From assembly GCF_048544455.1 (NCBI RefSeq), contig NC_133528.1, positions 50,644,293-50,708,292 of the forward strand: a stretch of 64,000 bases of DNA, written 5' to 3'. The translations under genes and the position numbers were made by a program. This stretch comes from Silene latifolia (lineage: Eukaryota; Streptophyta; Magnoliopsida; Caryophyllales; Caryophyllaceae). The notes under the pieces are model-generated. The model did no database searches and had not been told where the DNA came from. It saw nothing but the letters and a program-made list of their open reading frames with translations. Of this stretch, positions 11,701 to 23,472 are shown in pieces (the stretch's first letter is position 1; every line of letters starts with the position of its first letter).

Positions 11701-12622
11701 AGAATCAGAAGTGTGCTGTGATTTGTGAAGCTTTCCACATTCTCGTCCGAATGGGTAGCATGTTTGCGCGGTCTTGGAGTATTTGGATGACAATGTTTTG
11801 ACATTATCAAAATACTGATCCTAAGTGAAGGAGATATGCTATTGTATCCTACTTGGCTTGGATTATTTGCATAAGGGTTGTCAATTATACAAACTGATTT
11901 GAAGCTGCAGAGTATTCTGCTATTGTCAAGGATACAGTTGTGTACGGACTAAGGACCCAAGAAAGTCTGGTGCTTCCCGTATTATTCCTAATCGTGGACA
12001 GTATAAAATTTGAGTCAGGGAGCAAAGATGGTAACCTCTTGAATGATAATTTGACGCAATAGTGGATGGCTAAACGTGCCACCAAATAGTTTACGTGAAA
12101 GAAGCTTCTGCAAAGTCAGCACAAGATCTTAAAGGGTCAAAAAACAAAGTGTATCTTTTATCGCGGTAAAAAGTAACTCCAAGTGAATGTTTCTAACATT
12201 GTGAATAGATCATCGGATCTAATATTGTGAAGGGGACTAGTGGGGGAACTTCAGTTCATAAAAGAGGTAGTTCTTGAAAGGTGAAAATTGTTGGAGTCTC
12301 TGGACTTCAAGCGCAAGTTGGTTGAACTTGGAAATGCTTTTTTGGACATACAAAAAGCTGAGAAACACTATTCAAACTAGGCATTGTTGGTGCCCTGGAG
12401 TGATTCCTGGATCAAAATATTCTACCTCTGCTCGCCAATGGTGATGTTCTCTGTGACCCTCATGATAGGGATGAGGTATATCTTTCATGCTTCATGGATT
12501 TCTATATAGGCTTAATGTTTTGCCGTAGTTAGAAATCTTGGGTTGGAGTTTATTTAGTCTATTCTTGCTTGATTTGATTGCTAATTTTACGATAGAGTAC
12601 AAGGAAGAAAATTTGCCTCAGG
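8781..12622. other. Long stretch without a recognised gene
   Basis: Mostly AT-rich DNA. Short coding-like pieces occur. One at about 10708-10788 (plus) reads INEKMREIEALSAQA and is followed by a GTATAT donor-like site. Others lie at 11658-11802 (plus) and at about 12290-12370 (plus), the last with LGNAFLDIQKAEKHYSN. They could be exons of a decayed host gene with a helical protein, but no consistent frame or family emerged. An element-like CCCGA/CCCAA-rich patch lies at 9030-9160. Confidence 0.3.
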
Positions 12623-12746
12623 TTCAGGTTGTCAGTAACTCCGCCTGTGAGTATTTTCGGGCATTCGCTGCCGGTCCCAAGCCTGGATAAAGGAGGAGGG
12701 TTGCGGTAGGTCTGTGGCAGCCAGCATAAAAACTTAGTCACATTTT

Positions 12747-13774
12747 ATGGACATGAATCTGAATTTGAACATCGTTGGGGCGTCTCCTCAGAAGCGACGC
12801 GCTGCACTTCTTAGACCCGGGTGTAGTGATAAGTATGTGAGGGTTGCTAGGTCGTCGCCCGGAAGCGACGCGCCATCTTTACAACTGGGGGTGGTGTCAA
12901 ATAGGCAAGGGTGCGCTACATCTTCTAGACCCGGGTGTAGTGAAAAATATGCAAGGGTTGTTAGGTCGTCGCCCAAAAGCGGCGCGCCACCTCGAAGTAT
13001 GGGCGTGGTGTCAAATAGGTTTGGATCTAGGAAGCATGGTCAAAAGCGGGTAAAGAAATCAGGACATGACTTTAGGAAGGGTAGTAGGTTACGTTTTGGT
13101 ACTTGGAAGGTTGGCTCTTTGACAGGGAGATTAGCTGAGGTAGGGGAGGTTATGAAAAGGAGGAGAGTGCATATAATGTGTCTACAAGAGACAAAGTGGG
13201 TCGGAGATAAAGCAAGGGTGATAGCGCCTTGGGGTTATAAGCTTTGGTACACGGGTAAAGACAAAAGTCGTAATGGAGTGGGTATTGTCATTGATAAAGA
13301 TTACATTGATGATGTGGTAGAAGTATCGAGAAAGAGTGATAGGATTATGAGCATTAAGCTTGTAGTCGGGGATGAGGTGGTGACGGTTATAAGTGCTTAC
13401 GCACTGCTTACGCACCTCAAGTAGGTTTGGATGCTTCTTTTCGACGAGCCTTCTGGGAAGATTTGGAAGATGTTGTAGAACGAGTCCTTATTGGAGAGAA
13501 ATTGATCATTGGTGGTGACCTCAATGGGCATGTGGGTACTAGTCGAGTTGGCTTTGAGAACATTCATGGGGGTTTTGGGTTCGGGGAGAGAAATGAAGCA
13601 GGAAGTGACATATTGGATTTTGCTTTGGCATATGACTTGGGTATAATGAACACTTGGTTCGATAAAAGACATTCTCATTTGGTGACTTATAGAAATGGAG
13701 GTAATGCTAGTCAAATTGACTTCCTTTTGGTAAGGAATGTGTGGAGGAAAGTGCCGCAACACAACATAGACTAG
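12747..13774 (+). pseudogene. RTE ORF, N-terminal repeat and endonuclease part, frameshifted
   Basis: The first 80 residues hold two copies of a roughly 37-40-residue repeat (LRPGCSDKY... and SRPGCSEKY..., about 117 bp each). The endonuclease follows, with GTWKVGSLTGRL, the catalytic-type LQETKW and SRNGVGIVID. An 11-bp tandem duplication of TGCTTACGCAC (13394-13404 and 13405-13415) shifts the frame just after ISAYA. The downstream frame (13427-13774) continues with IGGDLNGHVG and NTWFDKRHSHLVTYRNGG. It then loses frame again near 13735. The next frame hits a stop near 13855. Confidence 0.85.
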
Positions 13775-13878
13775 TGGTTCTTGATTTTCGGGGTAAGAGA
13801 GACTTGAGGAAGAGAAAGATAATCGGTGAGGCACGAATCAAGTGGTGGAAGCTATAAGGGGGAAACCAACAAGCGTTT

Positions 13879-15921
13879 TTGGATAAGGTTGGAAGTAGCG
13901 ATATTTGGTCGGATTGCGAGGAGAAAGATATTGATGCAACGTGGGATAAATTGGAGCATGTTGTAAAGGATTTGGCGAGGGAGGTGTTAGGGGAATCTAA
14001 AGGGAATAGACCATCAAGTAAGGACACATCTTGGTGGAACGACGTGGTGAGACAAGCGATAAAGACTAAACGTGAATGCTATAAGGTTCTGGGGAAATGC
14101 ATGAGTGATGAGAACTTTGAAAAGTACAAGGAGGCTAGACGAGCCGTTAAAAAGGCCGTACGGGATGCGAGGGCAAAAGTTAACCAAGAAGTGTATACCA
14201 GGTTTGGCACGAGAGAAGGAGAGAAGGATATCTATAAACTTGCTCGCATAAGAGACCGAAAGACGAGAGATATTGGGAGAGTTTGGTGTGTGAAAGATAT
14301 GGACGACAAGGTTCTGGTTCAGGATAACGAAATAAAGGCTAGATGGAGTTCTTACTTTGATAATTTATTCAATGGACATCAGGAACAAGGTTTTGGGGAT
14401 GTAGAGGTAACACCAAGCATGGTTAATCGGGAATTTGTGCGTAGAATACAAAAGAGTGAAGTTAGAAAGGCGTTAAGGAAGATGGGGTCAAAGAAAGCAG
14501 AGGGACCGGATGGTATACCCATAGAAGTGTGGAGGTGCTTCGGGGAGAAAGGGATCGAATGGGTAACCATGCTCTTCAACAAGATTTGGAGGAGCAACAA
14601 GATGCCATCGGCTTGGAGGAGAAGCACTCTTGTCCCTTTGTACAAGAATAAAGGTGATGTTCAAGAGTGTTCCAATTATCGGGGAATTAAATTTATGAGT
14701 CATACGATGAAGTTATGGGAGCGGGTAATCGAGCAGAGGCTTAGGAGATGTGTAGACATCTCGGAAAACTAATTTGGATTTATGCCCGGGAGATCGACTA
14801 TGGATGCGATTTTTATCATGAGACAGTTGATGGAATACCATCGGGACAAGAAGAAGGACTTACATATGGTTTTTATTGACTTGGAAAAGGCATATGATAG
14901 AGTACCAAGAGAAGTACTTTGGTGGGCTTTGGCGAGAAATGGTGTGTCGCGAAAATATATTGACCTCATAAAGGACATGTATGAGGGGGCTAGTGCAAGT
15001 GTTCACACTAATGTTGGGAGAACGGAAGAATTTCCTATTACCATCGGGGTGCATCAAGGTTCCGCTCTTAGTCCTTTTCTCTTTGCTATAGTTATGGATG
15101 AGTTGACAAGGGATATTCAGGACGACATCCCTTGGTGTATGATGTTTGCTGATGATATTGTGCTGATTGATGAGACAAAAGAGGGGGTGGAGAGAAAGTT
15201 GGAATTGTGGAGGCAGACTTTAGAGACTCGTGGGTTCAGGCTCAGCAGGAGTAAGACTGAGTATTTGAGGTTTCAGTTCACTAAGGTGGCGGGGTTGAGA
15301 TCGACAGAGGCAGGGGGTATTATTTTCGATGGGAATGTTGTTGAGGGTTCTGATTTCTTCAGATATCTAGGATCTATTATTCAAAAAAATGGGGAGTTAG
15401 ACGGAGATGTGGCTCACATAATTAAAGCGGGATGGTTGAAATGGAAGAGTGCTTCAGGGTTTCTATGCGATAAAGATATGCCCCAAAGATTAAAGGGAAA
15501 ATTTTATCGCACGGCAATTAGGCCTGCCCTACTTTACGGCTCCGAGTGTTGGGTCGTGAAGCATTGTCATATTCAAAAGATGAGCGTGGCGGAGATGCGC
15601 ATGTTGAGGTGGATGTGCGGACATACAAGGAAAGATCGGTTAAGGAATGAGGTGATTAGGGAAAAGGTAAAAGTGGCGCCAATAGAGGACAAGATGATGG
15701 AAAACCGACTAAGATGGTTTGGCCATGTGAGAAGGAGACCTATGGACGCACCAGTTAGGAGGCTGGAGACTTGGAGAACAGAAAAGGTCCCTAGAGGCAG
15801 AGGAAGACCGAGACAGACATGGTTGAGAGTGATAAAGCACGATATGAGAGTTCTGGGGCTTGAGGAGAGTATGGTGACGGAGAGGGCACAATGGAGGGAA
15901 AGGATACATGTGGATTTTTAG
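13879..15921 (+). pseudogene. RTE reverse transcriptase and C-terminal domain, one internal stop
   Basis: The reverse transcriptase reads from about 13879 to the stop at 15919-15921. Fingers and palm blocks are visible: KAEGPDGIPIEVW, LVPLYKNKGDVQECSNYRGI, then FGFMPGRSTMDAIF, FIDLEKAYDRVPRE, HQGSALSPFLFA and the catalytic FADDIVLIDET. The C-terminal part has LYGSECWVVK, MRMLRWMCGHTRKD and a basic PRGRGRPRQTW block, as in plant RTE proteins. A stop at 14770-14772, just before the FGFMPG block, breaks the frame. The C-terminus is otherwise intact. Confidence 0.9.
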
Positions 15922-16352
15922 TATTTGATGTTTTTTGACAGACTTAGTGTTTTTTTATTTAATTTAAAGAAATTAATTTATTTATTTTTCTCCTCTTTAT
16001 TACACTTTTTCACCAACCACTTTCTTATAGATTTTATCTGGTTCATTCCGGATCCTTAATTATGTTTCGGTTTTTAAAAATCGTTTTAATCTTTTCTCTC
16101 GATTTAAATTTTAAGTTTTTATAAAAGAAAGACGGAATTCGATTTTAAAACCCCTAAGTTCACCTTGACTTTCCATTACATTTTCGTTCTTCCTTTTTGT
16201 TTTTCATCTTCCCTTTTTTTATTCGCATTTTGAGGCGTGCGTTCACCCATGGACGGTTCGAAAAGATGATTCATGTCAGCCGACCCCAAATCATTTTGGG
16301 ACTAAGGCTTTGATGTTGTTGTTGTTGTTGTTGTTGTTCAGGTTGTCAGTAA

Positions 16353-16476
16353 ACTCCATTGCGTCAATACAATAAGAAATGGAAGGGAGAGAGGAAATAT
16401 ATATTGTTACTGTATCTTACGGAGTATTACTTATGCAACTTCATGATGTGTCGTGTGGATTCCATTTCTGAGTAAA
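16353..16476. other. Host DNA between the RTE and the Tat-type element
   Basis: Short remnant of the sequence into which both elements inserted. It continues the pre-insertion DNA of 12500-12638 and is continued by 24765 onward. No gene is seen. Confidence 0.5.
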
Positions 16477-16481
16477 ATAAC

Positions 16482-17096
16482 TGATGGGGCATATTCTGCA
16501 CCGCTGACCAAGTCAACATATTGAGCAAGGTCAAAGATATCCACAGCAAGTCAACGACTTAGATAGCCTAGCCGATGCAGCCCATCGGCCGGTCAGCCTG
16601 GGTCTCGGCATGACAACCTGCCAGCCGGGACACATACCCGCGTACTCATATCCAAGACCCCTCGGCGGTGAGTCAACAGGGCCCGCCGGCCTGCCATAGA
16701 AACCTCGGCCGAGGGGTAGATCAGTCTTTCCACCTGCTAGCCACTTGGCCACTTGGCCACTACGTGACAAAAGGTGAAAGCCTATAAATACTCCTCAAAC
16801 TTCATTGAGGAAAGGATCCAACAAATACACAACTAAACCTAAATACACTATTCATCTGGTAATATCTTCCTTATCTCTCTACAATATACATTCAGCCAAG
16901 TAACAACTTATCCTTTAAGTTTACTGACTTGAGCGTCGGAGTGAGTACGCTTGGCACAAAGCCAAGCCCTCAGTTCGTTCATTGTTGCAGGAGAGGCCGA
17001 GAGGAACGATTAAGACCAAAGGAGAATCCAACTCAAGACATCATTCAACAAGCCACGGGTGGTAATTATACTTGCTCTGGAATTACACCCAGAACA
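16482..17096 (+). repeat. 5' LTR of the Tat-type element
   Basis: Starts TGATGGGGCATATTC and ends CCCAGAACA. It contains a 12-bp palindrome CCTCGGCCGAGG (about 16704-16715) and a TATA box TATAAATA (16783-16790). The U5 part includes GAGTGAGTACGCTTGGC. Confidence 0.93.
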
Positions 17097-17098
17097 AT

Positions 17099-17115
17099 TG
17101 GCGCCGTCTGTGGGG
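17099..17115 (+). promoter_or_regulatory. Primer-binding site, tRNA-Asp type
   Basis: TGGCGCCGTCTGTGGGG lies two bases after the 5' LTR. The first nine bases match the complement of the 3' end of plant tRNA-Asp, the primer usual in Tat-lineage elements. Confidence 0.8.
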
Positions 17116-17145
17116 AAAGATACTAGAAGCTAGTCACATTCATTC

Positions 17146-17147
<2 letters not shown>

Positions 17148-17184
<37 letters not shown>
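17148..17184. repeat. Poly(A) tract in the leader
   Basis: About 37 A residues between the primer-binding site and the gag start. Confidence 0.9.
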
Positions 17185-17185
<1 letters not shown>

Positions 17186-17214
17186 AACAAAAACCCACCC
17201 AAAAAGCTAAGAAG

Positions 17215-18700
17215 ATGTCAAAACAACAAGACGCAGTCGTGACCGACGAAACCGCATTCTACCACGATGATACTTTCAACAATTCTGGAGTCGTGCAGCC
17301 CTCCACCGGCGGAGTAATCCAACCGGAGTTCGGGATGCCAATAATGCCGGACACGCCGCGCCCGCCAACCAACTGTGTCACCATCATGGGACATGTGGTT
17401 GACATAGCAAAACTGAAAATGGTCCTGGACCTAATTAGTAATACGCCTGCTCACACTGTCACGCCGACAAGAGCGGCGGAAACCGCCCAGGAGACCAGAG
17501 CCCAAAACGTGACTCCGAGAAATTTGAACGGAGCACTGGGAGAAGCCGACCCGGCCAAGTCGCGGGGAGCCCAAAGTGGGCGTGGTAGACCTAAGTCCTT
17601 CCCGCACTCATGGGAGGACAGCGTCCCCGCAACACGAACGAGGCTTACCCCAAAGGAACCGGAGGAGTCCGACTCAAAGATAGTTGGAGAAGAAGTCCGA
17701 GTCGAAGAAGAAGTCCTTCCCGCTACGAGGAGAGGAGCCGGATTAGGAATGCGAGGAGCCGATCGCCGCGTGTCGTTCGACACGTGGTCAGACAGCCCCT
17801 CAACGCCTACGTCCTAGAAGTCCAGGTGCCAACTAAGCTCAAGTTGCCACCCCTATCATACAAAGGAGATAGTGATCCAGCCGACCACGCTGAGGCTTTC
17901 GAGTCTTACATGTCGGTATGGGAGCAGCCCGATGAGGTCTGGTGCCGAGTCTTCCCAACAACTTTGCATGGGATGGCTCAAAGTTGGTACAAAGGGCTTC
18001 CCGACGGCTCGGTATACTACTACGCCGACCTAAGAGACGCCTTTCTAGCCCAAAGACTCTTGCAACAAGAGAAGGGCCGTGGAGACATCGGACCTCCTAA
18101 CTATCAAACGGGAAGGGGGCGAGTCTCTACGAAGCTATGTGAAGAGGTTCGATGGAAAGGTCCAGCAGATTCGAGAAATTAATCCCGAATTGGCGGCCTT
18201 CACGGCGATGAAGGGCCTCCCAAGGGGAGACTTAAAAATGAGCTCATCAAGTGCGGAGGCCTAAGCTTGGATGCCGCCAGGAGGATGGCCGACCAGGCCA
18301 TCAAGGTAGAAGACTATCACAAGACATGGGTCGGCCCCCGGCGAGGCCGAGCCCTCCGAAAAAGAAGAGCCACCGGGAGGACAACCCGGATGAAAGACGC
18401 CGTGACAACAACGGGTCACGGTCCGATGAAAGACGCCGTGAGAATAATAGGTCACGGTCGGACAAGTCTGCCAGGAAACAAGACTCGACAGGCGCCGGGT
18501 GGAGTTCGGGAACGTACCACCAGAGGCGGTATAGTGATAAAACCCCTCTCGTCGTATCAGCCGCCGAGGTCTTCGCCCTGAGCAAAAACGAGGGCCAGAA
18601 GTGGGAGAGACCCCCCAAGCCAAAAAGTGACGGTGACACGAGCCAAGATCGTGAGTACCACGGCCACACCGCCATCTAACCAACGATCGCCGCATCTCGA
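17215..18700 (+). pseudogene. gag of the Tat-type element, frameshifted
   Basis: The frame opens with MSKQQDAV at 17215. The reading moves to another frame near 17680, where an Arg/Ser-rich linker leads to the retrotransposon gag core (LPPLSYKGDSDPADHAEAFES, FPTTLHGMAQSWYKGLP, YADLRDAFLAQ). It shifts again near 18060 into a frame with GESLRSYVKRFDGKVQQI and NPELAAFTAMKGL. A basic RRRDNN/RRRENN region follows and ends at a decayed zinc-knuckle (REYHGHTAI, where a C-rich motif is expected). At least three frame changes are needed, so no full Gag protein can be made. Confidence 0.8.
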
Positions 18701-19511
18701 AGAATGCCATTGAAGAGCTGATCCGGAAGGGGAGCCTCGGCAAGTACGTTGCCAAAGGCCAAAAGACTGACGCCGACAGTTCAGGTAAGAAATCCGTCTT
18801 CGAACGGATAGGAGTGATCCATGTTGTCATCGGGGGCAACGAGAACGGAGGGTCCGCTCATGGGCACAAACGGCACCTGAACGAGCTATATCAGGCCATC
18901 AACTTTGTGCCCAACACAGCGATCCCTGCTTCCAACATCCCCGATATAACCATTATAAGGAAGGACTACGAAGGAGTCATCGCTCCTCACAGGGACCCAC
19001 TTGTAGTCAATTTGGACATATCCAACCACCTAGTCAAGAGGTGCCTGATTGACACAGCGCATACACGAACATCATGTTGGGAGTGCTTCCTCGGCCTCTA
19101 CCGAAAGTCAAGGACTTGAGCCCCGCACCAACCCACTATACGACTTCTCCGGGGCCGGCCTGGTACCACTAGGATCAATCGACTCCGGTGACATTCGGCG
19201 AAAAGAATGCGGCTAAAAATGTCCTAGCTGAGTTCGTGGTCATTGACGGCTCGTCCGCCTATAACGTTCTCATAGGCCGAGTCACCCTGAGTGAGGCTGA
19301 CGCAGTGATGTCCATCCGGGCCCTAACACTGATGTATGTCTCGGACCGGGGGGAAGCGCATAAGCTCGTCTCCAAAGACGAGAATGACGAGGTGGTCAAC
19401 GTCCGGATAGCCGCCGAGGATGCAACATGCAATCCCTCAAAGTGGCAAAGAAATCGGAAAAAGGGAAAAGCCTATCCTTACAACAGAGGACGACCTCATG
19501 GATGTAACTAG
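18700..19511 (+). pseudogene. Retroviral-type aspartic protease remnant
   Basis: After the knuckle come AIEELIRKGSLGKYV and VIGGNENGG (18814 on). IIRKDYEGVIAPHRDPLVV and the catalytic region LIDTA follow near 19040, where the normal D-T/S-G triad is spoiled by a frame change. The frame from 19188 carries the C-terminal half: NVLAEFVVIDGSSAYNVLIGR. Translation then runs out at 19511 without any reverse transcriptase. Confidence 0.75.
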
Positions 19512-19789
19512 CGGCCGACTAGGACGGTGTGCCTTTGATAGGCCATTAGACGCCGGTAATCTCGGGAATACTCTATGTAGCGGCGGAGGTGTCCAAAACA
19601 GTTGTGGGCACCCCGGCGCATGTTTTTACCTAATGAAAAATCGTCCAAGTCTTCCATCAAAATGTTCATTTTCCCCTAGTCACTAGGAAAAAGCAGACGC
19701 CACCACATCGTCATACCGACAAGAGCGGTAGTCTTTATCGAAGCGATGTCGGCTCACACCGTCATACCGACAAGAGCTAGCGGTCTCCA

Positions 19790-20355
19790 TGAAGAAATAG
19801 CGCGCCGTCGCATCACCCCAAGTAGTAGACGCCACGGCAGTCACCCCAAGAGGTTTGACGCCGTCGCAGACACTCCAAGTGGTAGACGCCACGGCAGTCT
19901 CCATGAAGAAATAGGCGCCGTCGCAGATCACCCAAGTAGTAGACGCCACAGCGATCACCCCAAGAGGTTTGACGCCGTCGCAGTCACTCCAAGTGGTAGA
20001 CGCCACGGCAGTCTACATGAAGAAATAGGCGCCGTCGCAGTCACCCCAAGTAGTAGACGCCACGACAGTCACCCCAAGAGGTTTGACGCCGTCGCAGTCA
20101 CTCCAAGTGGTAGACGCCACGGCAGTCTCCATGAAGAAATAGGCGCCGTCGCAGTCACCCCAAGTAGTAGACGCCACGGCGATACCCAAGAGGTTTGACG
20201 CCGTCGCAGTCACTCCAAGTGGTAGACGCCACGGCAGTCTCCATGAAGAAATAGGCGCCGTCGCAGTCACTCCAAGTAGTAGACGCCACGACAGTCACCC
20301 CAAGAGGTTTGACGCCGTCGTAGTCACTCCAAGTGGTGGACGCCACGGCAGTCAA
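19790..20355. repeat. Tandem array of 57-bp units, alternating A/B (114-bp higher-order)
   Basis: About ten units. Type A contains GGCAGTCTCCATGAAGAAAT and type B contains CCCAAGAGGTTTGACGCC; both begin GTCGCAGTCAC/T. Because 57 is 19 codons, long open frames with a 19-residue period appear on both strands. They are a by-product of the repeat. The array lies between gag/protease and the antisense gene. Confidence 0.9.
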
Positions 20356-20765
20356 TAACAAGAAGCAGATGCTGGCTCACACTGTCACACACCGACAAGA
20401 GCGGCAATCACCACCAGGAAGCAGACACCTCGATGGTAACGACCAGCGCAGGTGATACTCGCAAAGCGTTCAAAATGCCTCAGAAGCGTTAACACGATTG
20501 AGATACGCACTCTAGACCGCCTCGGCCAAGCCGAGGCGGAAACAAAAGAGACACTCAATTAATAACGTAATGAGACAACCCAGACGAAGACATAGACGCT
20601 AAAGTACAATTGAGACGCTCAAATACTAGCGCAAGAAAAAGAAATGAGGTAAAAACCTCGGCCAGGCCGGAGGCAGAAGAAACGAACTCTTATTAAAAAT
20701 GTTCAACGAATTACAAGAAATTACAAGGATAAGCCAAAAGACAAAAGGCTACAGATACCATCTCC

Positions 20766-23472
20766 CTATGTCCGTTGTTGCTCGCCATCAGCAGCGGCAG
20801 CGGCACCTTCTTCGATGGGCAACCCAGCAGTTCCCTTAGCAGCCTCAGCTTCAGCGGCCTCAGCCTTAGCCTCGGCAGCCTCAGCTGTCCTTGCCCGATC
20901 GGCTTCCTCCTTAGCCGCTTTAGCCTTCTCAGCAAGAGCTGCCTTCTCCGCGGCCGCCTCCTTCTCTATCTTCGCCCTCACCGCCTCCTTGGCCTTCTCC
21001 GCCACGGCTTTCTCCTTGGCTTCAAGCTTGTCATCAAGCAGCTCGTCATATCTGCCCCACGGAAAGGAACCATCAAGAGGGAAGAGCTCCCCAATCACTT
21101 CCCTAGCAGCTCCTTCGGCCAAATCCCAATTCAAAGACACATGTTAGGGAGCATGACGGTTTGGAGCATCTCAATGTCCTTCTCCTTTTGCCTGGTGACG
21201 GCCTCTTTGCTCCGAATCACCTCCGCCCGGGCCTTAAATAGGTCCCCGGATTCGTTCCTCTCGCTGGAGGTAGAGGTCGGCGTGCCTCCGAACAAGTTTA
21301 CACTTCTCCAAAGCCTTCGCAGCCTTCGCACTTCGTGCGCCGCGGCCTCGGCCTTGGCTCTCAAAGAAGGACCTCCTTTTCAGCGTCCCGCCTCGAGTTT
21401 TCTTTTCACCAAGAGCGCCTTCTCAAAGATCTCCCTAAGCCTCTCGCTCATTGAGAAGATCCGGCTTCGCCTTCGCGGCCACCTTCTTAGTGGCATTAAG
21501 CTCAAAAGCGGATTGAGCCACGACTTTCTCCCGCTCCGTGATACGAGCACCGGAAGATCGTTCCACCTCGCCAGCCTCCTTGATCGCTCCGTGCCTTCCT
21601 CTATAAGTCGGGAGACGGAAACCTTTCGGGATGAGGGAACAAAGTGGTGACATTTTGATCACCGGCTGTAGGCGGGAGAGGGAAGCCTTCTGGGATGAAG
21701 AGACAGTGGTGACATTTTGATCACCAGCCTGTAGCTGGGAGAGGGAAGCCTTCTGGGATGAAGAGTTCACGGTGACGTCTTGATCACCAGCCCGCACAGA
21801 ATTCCCCTCCGCTTGCTGCCCAACAAGAGCGGCGGACGACTGCGGCTGATCTACAAAATTTAAAGTAAGCATCAGTATCAACATACACAGACATGCCGGA
21901 GAGCCTGTCACCGGCAGCGCTTAAGGAACCGGCTAAGTCTGAGCCACAGGATAGATCAATACCGTGCTTGGCCTTCTTGGCCGAAGGGCGCATTTCCTCG
22001 TCGTGGCGGCAACGGCAGCAGAAAGGCCGTCCTTTCTTTTTTTTACGGACAAGGGGCGACCCCTCCTCTTCATCGGAGTCATCCCCATTGGAGATATAAA
22101 CGATCTCCACCGTCTCCTTCTGAACAGGGGGGATGGAAGGCGGAGCCGATGTCGACGCCATCACCGCCGAAGGCTTTGTTTTTCGCGTGCGGCGCGGCAT
22201 GTTACTTACAACCCTCGCCTGGGCCTCCACCACATTCAAGCTTTTCAGCTGCTGATCCATAAGATCATTCGGCGACGTCCTGCGGTCATGGGCTAGAGCC
22301 TTGGGATGCAAGTTGGCAACAGTTTTATCTTTGTGCAGCCCCATTCTCCGGAGGATATCCTCAGACAGGTCCGGTCCAAAGTGGCCTGCGAAAGAGACAA
22401 AGCAAGAGTTAAGTAGAAGAAATAAATCAAAGTTCGAGACACAATGAGAACGGTGATGGGCCTCACACCGACCCCACTCACCCTGCGCTAGGGCCGGTAT
22501 GAGGCCGACATGGCAAAGCGGCTCATCCTGAAGAATGATCTGCGTTGGGGGGATCCATCTTTTCGGCAGCCCACTCTTGTCCAACTCAAAAGCCTCATCG
22601 CGCCTTCTCGTCCTCCTTAAGAAGGACCTTGCTGGCATCCATTTTAAGCTTCTTCCGGCTGACCCATCTGTCATGCTCCGCCTTAGTCTCACACCGCAAA
22701 TTCACTTGGTGCTGAAAGGAGAGGGGCAGCGGATAGTCATCCGGCACCTTAACATACACCCACCGATTTCTCCAGTCTTTGCAAGAAGTAAGTTTGTCAA
22801 CAGAGACATAACCTTTCTCCGTGTGCACATTGTACCAACCGACGCGGCCAGAGATTGATTACCGGAGATAATGAAGCCGGCGGAATAAATTTACCGTCGG
22901 GGCCTCCCCCTTGAAGAGACAAAGCCACACAAAGCCGACTATCGTCCTCATGGCCAACGGATGCAGTTGGGCCACAGCGACGTTCATAGCTTTAATGATG
23001 GCCATGACGTACTCATTCAGCGGAAACCGGAGCCCGTACTCCAAATGTCGCATGTATACGCCGGTATGGCCCGGCGGAGGGCAACAGACGGCCTGGCCCT
23101 CCTCAGGGATAACAATCTTGTATCCCCTGCCAAAGAAGAAGTGACCCTCGAAAAATTTCTCACCAGAACAACTGGCAAACTTATGTGTCCAAGCTCGGTC
23201 AACGCGTATCTTGCAGACGTCACCGTGATCCATAACGTACCGCCTCACCTCTTTGGGACGAGCCTCTTCAGCATCATCACCAAAATCGTCTGCGTCATCA
23301 TCGACATCAGAGTCATCCTCCCATTCCTCCAAAATTCGAGGATCGACTTCAGGAGAAGGAGACCTAGGGCCCCTGTGCCTTATCGGAGGGCGTCCAACTT
23401 CTCCTCCTCATCAAGGCGCGACGGGGAACCCCCCCGCGTCGGTTTGCTAGGCCCGGCATCAGCAGAAGACAT
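20766..23472 (-). pseudogene. Antisense gene of the Tat element, Transposase_28-type N-terminus, coiled-coil C-terminus
   Basis: The gene reads opposite to the retrotransposon. A start at 23472 (MSSADAGPSKPTR) loses frame after about 30 residues. The main domain is at 23332-22859, with GYKIVIPEEGQAVCCPPPGH, GVYMRHLEYGLRFPLNEYV and VAVAQLHPLAMRTIVGFV, the pattern of the Pfam family called putative gypsy-type transposon (Transposase_28). It continues after a stop in 22828-22595 with WRNRWVYVKVPDDYPLP, then EAFELDKSGLPKRW. An intron-like gap starts near 22450 (GTGAGTGG). The C-terminal part (22250-20766) is Lys/Glu/Ala-rich and predicted coiled coil (KEKAVAEKAKEAVRAKIEKE). Such antisense ORFs are known from Tat-lineage elements. 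This copy is broken. Confidence 0.75.

Larger units (their letters stand above)
12639..16336 (+). mobile_element. RTE-type non-LTR retrotransposon, near full length, inactive
   Basis: The element is bounded by a perfect 16-bp target duplication TTCAGGTTGTCAGTAA (12623-12638 and 16337-16352). It ends in CCAAATCATTTTGGGACTAA followed by a (GTT)n tail at 16314-16336, the typical 3' end of plant RTE elements. It encodes an apurinic-like endonuclease and then a reverse transcriptase in one strand. Several frame lesions make it non-functional. Confidence 0.92.

Noticed and set aside
19683-20361. Open frames with a 19-residue repeat on both strands, looking like a repeat protein
   Set aside because: The 57-bp unit is a multiple of three, so any stop-free unit gives a long frame. 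Both strands are open, and the array lies in an inactive retrotransposon.
20775-21650. Plus-strand open frames of 110-291 residues rich in Ser, Leu and Ala
   Set aside because: They are the reverse complement of the coiled-coil antisense gene. Low-complexity Lys/Glu/Ala coding gives open Ser/Leu frames on the other strand.
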